Shown: positions 60,302 through 64,000 of the stretch, in pieces
How positions within the stretch are numbered: position 1 is the stretch's first letter
How the letters are laid out: each line of letters begins with the position of its first letter
Assembly: GCF_963422355.1 (NCBI RefSeq)
Contig: NC_085096.1
Location: 7,923,959 to 7,987,958, forward strand
Direction of reading: 5' to 3'
Length of the DNA: 64,000 bases
Source: Corticium candelabrum
Taxonomy: Eukaryota; Porifera; Homoscleromorpha; Homosclerophorida; Plakinidae
Made by a program: the position numbers and the translations under genes
Notes under the pieces: generated by a model
The model's database searches: none
The model's input: the letters and a program-made list of their open reading frames with translations, nothing else
Told to the model about the DNA's origin: nothing

Positions 60302-60453
60302 TGTGCCCCTAGCACAAGCAGGCGTGGTTTGTAGAGTAATTTAGCAATTTAGCACCGCCTACTTTCGGTACCGCATAGCATAGTAAAGCAGTTAGTGTCT
60401 TTCTTCTGTCCTCTTGACCCCGTACATACTATTGTATCAGCCTCTCGTTTACA
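60302..60453 (+). repeat. Right LTR of the old gypsy element
   Basis: Begins TGTGCCCCTAGC after a purine-rich ACGAGGACA and ends GCCTCTCGTTTACA. The 3' half matches 43570-43653. The left border is inferred. Confidence 0.6.
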
Positions 60454-60459
60454 TTATGT

Positions 60460-60879
60460 TGCTTCCCCGTTTATTGAAAAGAACGCACGTTTTGGTAGAT
60501 AAACTGTCATCGTCATGATCGTACGTATCATCGTCATCATCTGACTTCAACATCTGCACAACAAACGAACTCCATATCCAACACTTCCGGAACTCGTCAC
60601 AATTGCGTGTAAATTCAGTATCTTTCAATTTTACTTTATTCTTCATCACAGACATAGCGTGGCATGTAGGCGTGGTCTTAAAATTTGTGCACTTTAGACG
60701 TAATGCTGGAAAATGGGCTTTAATTAATCGAATATCAGGATATCAATTCTTCACGTGAGAGTCACAAAGCCATACAATATGAATTTAAATCTAGTGGACA
60801 AATAGTCTTTATTATATTAATTAAACTTCTATAAGTGACGCTTATATAATTAGAACAACTGAATTTAATTTCTATATAT
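60460..60879. other. Non-coding flank, no feature recognised
   Basis: A short acidic - strand frame (Asp-rich at 60480-60560) is simple-sequence driven (CATCGT repeats). Nothing else supported. Confidence 0.4.
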
Positions 60880-61838
60880 ATGGGTCCACGGCAAGTGGTC
60901 GCATCTATTTTTGACATACTGAAAACACGTGGACCCGATTTTGGCCTTTGTCTCAATGCCAATACATGTGAAGTGTTTTGGCCGAGTGGAAATCAAGAGT
61001 TTACAGAATTCCATCCTGAAATTCAGCGTGTGGTATCTTCAAAGGGTGGTGTAGAATTTTTGGGCTCACCAGTCTTCGGGTCAAAACACTTTTTTGACAG
61101 CTGTTTTTCCAAATGGATCCAAAGATACAAGGATACCAAGAACATCTTTGTGATCTAGAGAATCCCCAAATGGAGTTACATCTGCTAGGATCATGTTTGT
61201 CTCTATGTAAAATTAACCATCTCCCTAGTCTCCTAAGGACAGTGTCACCAGAAAAGACTATTAAATATCTTTCAGAGTTTGACGCTTCTTTGCGCAGGTG
61301 TTTAGAGTCTATTGCTAATTCATCCATTACAGGCAGTTGTTGGAGTCAAGCGACGCTTTCGATCCGTTTGAGTGGACTTGGATTGCGGGAAGCTTACAGA
61401 TCCTCTTCTGCGGCATTTTTGGGAAGCTGTAATGCAACTCGGGCTCTCTCACAACGTCTGATGAATACAGATCTGAACATTTCTTTCAACAGTTCACAGA
61501 GCGCATTTCTGGATATTCCTGGAAAGGTATTTGCACAAGAACTATTGCAAGAATTATTACCTGACCATGAGTTCAAACCAGAAATAGACACCCAACATCA
61601 TTTACACGTATTATTAGATAACAAGCTTTGGTCCGACCTAAAGCAAGAAGCCAGCATTCGTGATCATGCAAGGATGAGTGCTATTTCAGCTCAACATACA
61701 GTCCCAGTCGGTACATCTAAGCGTGTATACGAGCCATTTCCATTTGCATTGTCAGGTGATCACGGAAGCTGTCAGGATCCTGCAGCTGACTTGTCCTCTC
61801 TGGAGAACTTGCCTGACAAAAGACTCAGGAGAGGCTAG
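60880..61838 (+). pseudogene. Non-LTR (LINE-type) reverse transcriptase C-terminal fragment
   Basis: 60880-61120 reads FGLCLNANTCEVFWPSG.., then VVSSKGGVEFLGSPVFGS, the post-palm strand with LGSPV. After a frameshift near 61115 it continues LCDLENPQMELHLLGSCL..CKINHL and later SGLGLREAYRSSSAAFLGSC, a thumb/connection block of the LGL-R-A type. The 5' RT (palm Asp residues), endonuclease and 3' UTR are absent. Clade not assigned. Confidence 0.65.
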
Positions 61839-61839
61839 G

Positions 61840-62186
61840 CTAAACAGTCTCATGACTGCATGTGCACAAAGAACTAACGGACCAGCTAGATTTACTTGAA
61901 ACATTATATAGTGAGTTTGTAGGTTTGTCAGAGTACTGACTCACTATGTATAGGTGTTTGGCAAGCTCTGTCTAAGCGATAAGTAGAAGATTGTATACAT
62001 GAGTAAAAGAGTTTTAGTTTAGGAATACATGATGAAGTTGTATAGATAGTGCAGAAATTTCTTGGTGTCATGGTTGTATGGTAGAACCAGATACAACTTA
62101 GTGTTGCCGCCATTTGGCCGCTGGTGCCAAAATTGTGGCGCCAAAGACCGTCCCGTTGCCACCTAATTAATATTAATCTAGATGTG

Positions 62187-62241
<55 letters not shown>

Positions 62242-63050
62242 TGATATATATCATGTGAGTCAGTAGTCTCTTCCACTAACTGACTAAAAAAGTCTTTCCA
62301 AGTCCGGTGCCACAATTCCGAACCCTGGTGCCATGGCAACGGAAACCCTGCAACGATTATTTGAAAGGGCGTGCCCTCTCAACCTAGTTGCTCCACCTTA
62401 TTTGCAAATTACTTCCGTCGCCCCTGGATAAATATTAAACTGTCATCGCATCGTCGTCAATCTGACATATCTCGTCTGCCCAGTAGAGCGGTTGCACGTG
62501 ACGTCATATTCCCGGACGTCGCCATTTTGGTGTCCAATTGGGTGTACGCTTACCTCAGCCTTACCTCAAGCTTACTACCAAGGTGACGTTGTGTAGACGA
62601 AGTTTCACGCTACCTAGCGCTATGCTTAACTTCTGCATCTAGTGACTAGCTTCAAGTCTAACTACACCGCTAGAATTAGCGTAATATATCAATGCACAAT
62701 GACGCTTTGAAAGTACGTAGCTGACTTCCTTACGTTGTTTGTAAGATGGTTTGCTTTTCCGTATACACTAAAAAGTTTACAGAGTGGAGCTTTTGTTTGC
62801 GTTATTTGATGACTGATCTAGAGCTATTCTATTTATATTATTATGTCTCTAATCATTATTACATGTGTAGCTATAATTATCAAATACGTGTAGTACCAAA
62901 CATCTTAGACTTAAAAGAGACAAGTAAATACAAGTATAGTTAGCTAGAGACTGTACAAACTAGACCATCTATAGTTCTCAGAGTTTACAGCAAGCTTCTA
63001 AACTAAATTAATTAATGGATATCATTGTGTCTCTTCAGGTGTCTTAGAAA
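61840..63050. other. Non-coding flank with (TA)n and GC-rich CRE-like patch
   Basis: (TA)n at 62193-62239. 62490-62540 contains TGACGTCA and GCCATTTTGG motifs of promoter type, 500 bp upstream of the THAP transposase. No gene recognised. Confidence 0.45.
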
Positions 63051-63051
63051 A

Positions 63052-64000
63052 ATGGTCCTATGCATAGTTGTTGGCTGCTCAAATAGATCTGGGAGAGACA
63101 AAGACGTCTCGTTTTACCGTATACCAGTGATTCGAACCACGAGAAGTGAACGGGAATTCCAACTAAGTAAAGCTCGAAGAGAGGGATTTCTTGCAGCTAT
63201 TTCTAGGCAGGACTTGACAAACAGCAAGCTTGAAAATGAAAGAATTTGTTCCCGCCACTTTGTCACAGGCAAACCAGCAGACCTCTTTGATGAGACAAAC
63301 CCCGACTGGTTACCCTCACAATTATTGGGTCATTCAAAGAAAGTAAAAAAACCAAGAGTGTTGAAAGGTACCAGAGGAGGTTGGCAAGGCAGGAGAAGAC
63401 ATCAGATCAGATGCCATGTCATGTGAATTTAGAACCAGAAATATACGATGTGGAGGAAAATGAGCAGGCAGATGATTTTCCTACAGATCATATTGATGGC
63501 TTACGAAAAGAGTTGGCGGTAGCTTACTCGACAATAAGCAGTCTCAAGCACACCATTCAGCGGCTTTCTCCTTTCACAGAAGATTCAATGCAGTCATCCA
63601 CTGATGGGTTCATTCAGCAGTACACTGGTCTCCCAAATTTCAAAGTTTTAAAAGCAGTGTTTGATTATGTTACACCACAAGACATGCGCACTAAATTGTC
63701 AAGATTCCAAGAGTTTATGGTCATATTGATCAAACTAAGATTGAACTTATCTAATGAAGACCTGTGTTACCGGTTTGATGTCTGCCGTTCAACCATTTCC
63801 AGAATACTGTCACGTTGGCTGACAATCTTAGATGCTGAGTTACAGCCACTAATTTTGTGGCCTGATAGAGACATTCTGAGAAAGACTATGCCGGAATGTT
63901 TCCTGTCCTCATTTGGAGAAAAAGTGGCAATTATTATCGACTGTTTTGAAATTTTTGTTGAAAGGCCTACAAATCTTTTAGCTCGAGCATGTACTTGGTC
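63052..64000 (+). CDS. THAP plus DDE transposase, 5' part, one frameshift; runs off the window
   Basis: ATG 63052. THAP domain residues 1-95: MVLCIVVGCSNRSGRDKD, FYRIP, ERICSRHFVTG, and the NPDWLPSQLLGH close used by THAP-type transposases. A 1-nt shift at an A7 run (about 63345-63352) moves the frame; from 63363 it reads through VERYQRRLARQEK and a coiled-coil-like LRKELAVAYSTISSLKHTI. A helix-turn-helix of the HTH_Tnp_4 type (LNLSNEDLCYRFDVCRSTIS) follows, then the first DDE Asp in VAIIIDCFEIFVERP at the window end. This is the layout of ISL2EU/PIF-Harbinger-related DDE_Tnp_4 proteins. The frameshift may be a real lesion or a homopolymer sequencing error. Confidence 0.85.

Larger units (their letters stand above)
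43565..60453 (+). mobile_element. Old Ty3/gypsy retrotransposon, exploded by nested insertions
   Basis: The left LTR remnant (43565-43653) and right LTR (about 60302-60453) share an end of the type GTGTCTTTC..., TGTATCAGCCTCTCG, TTACA. After the left LTR comes TTTGGCGGAGAAC, a primer-binding-like site, then the leader, gag (45255), pre-RT and RT (about 46030-46400), RT/RNase H (54555-55190), integrase tail (55270-55430) and a 3' tail (60005-60300). Pieces are collinear on the + strand and separated by insertions at 43711-45233, about 46403-54550, 55433-59867 and 59886-60004. Net element without insertions is about 3 kb and already partly deleted (protease and integrase core missing). Confidence 0.75.

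Overview
This is nuclear DNA of a multicellular animal. It holds two spliced, strongly conserved metazoan genes on the + strand with GT-AG introns, and almost everything else is transposable-element (TE) debris and microsatellites. The animal is probably an early-branching marine invertebrate, and a sponge is plausible. That is an inference from the gene set, the very short (64-nt) and very long introns and the TE mix; nothing in the sequence proves it.

Genes. (1) 7019-28733: six exons of a Gq-class heterotrimeric G-protein alpha subunit. They run from the P-loop to the canonical C-terminus and lack only the first (N-terminal) exon. The last intron (13.9 kb) is full of TEs. (2) 29758-42863: a seven-exon ANP32-family gene (leucine-rich repeats, acidic tail, basic C-terminal signal), reconstructed here from ATG to stop at 274 residues. 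Its 10.9-kb intron 4 carries a 4.7-kb TIR element, a Tc1 transposon inside it, and several other elements. Two perfect TGACGTCA sites lie 240-450 bp upstream of its ATG.

TE landscape, left to right. 1-7 kb: microsatellites, a TTF-type zinc-finger fragment, a Helitron-like element and nested MITEs. 8.6-24.5 kb (Gq introns): a pogo/Tigger-like MITE holding a second TA element, two abutting TTAA-flanked elements, a tRNA-type SINE, degraded Ty3/gypsy pieces and a THAP-bearing TTAA-type element inside another repeat. 30-41 kb (ANP32 intron): as above, plus a second THAP-bearing TTAA element, a fold-back MITE and a PIF/Harbinger-like MITE.

43.5-60.45 kb is a nested stack. An old + strand Ty3/gypsy element (LTR remnants at both ends) has been split by a foldback element in its leader, by an 8-kb block in its reverse transcriptase, by a complete younger - strand Ty3/gypsy element with 130-bp LTRs and a GGGAC duplication, and by a palindromic MITE. 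The 8-kb block holds a CXC-domain mobile ORF and a P-like THAP element that is itself split by another THAP element with a 9-bp duplication. 60.8-61.9 kb has a non-LTR reverse-transcriptase fragment, and 63.05 kb to the end has the start of a THAP plus DDE transposase that runs off the window.

There is no host operon-like system here. The most unusual content is the nested TE archaeology and the five THAP-domain reading frames, at least three of them in recognisable terminal-repeat elements.
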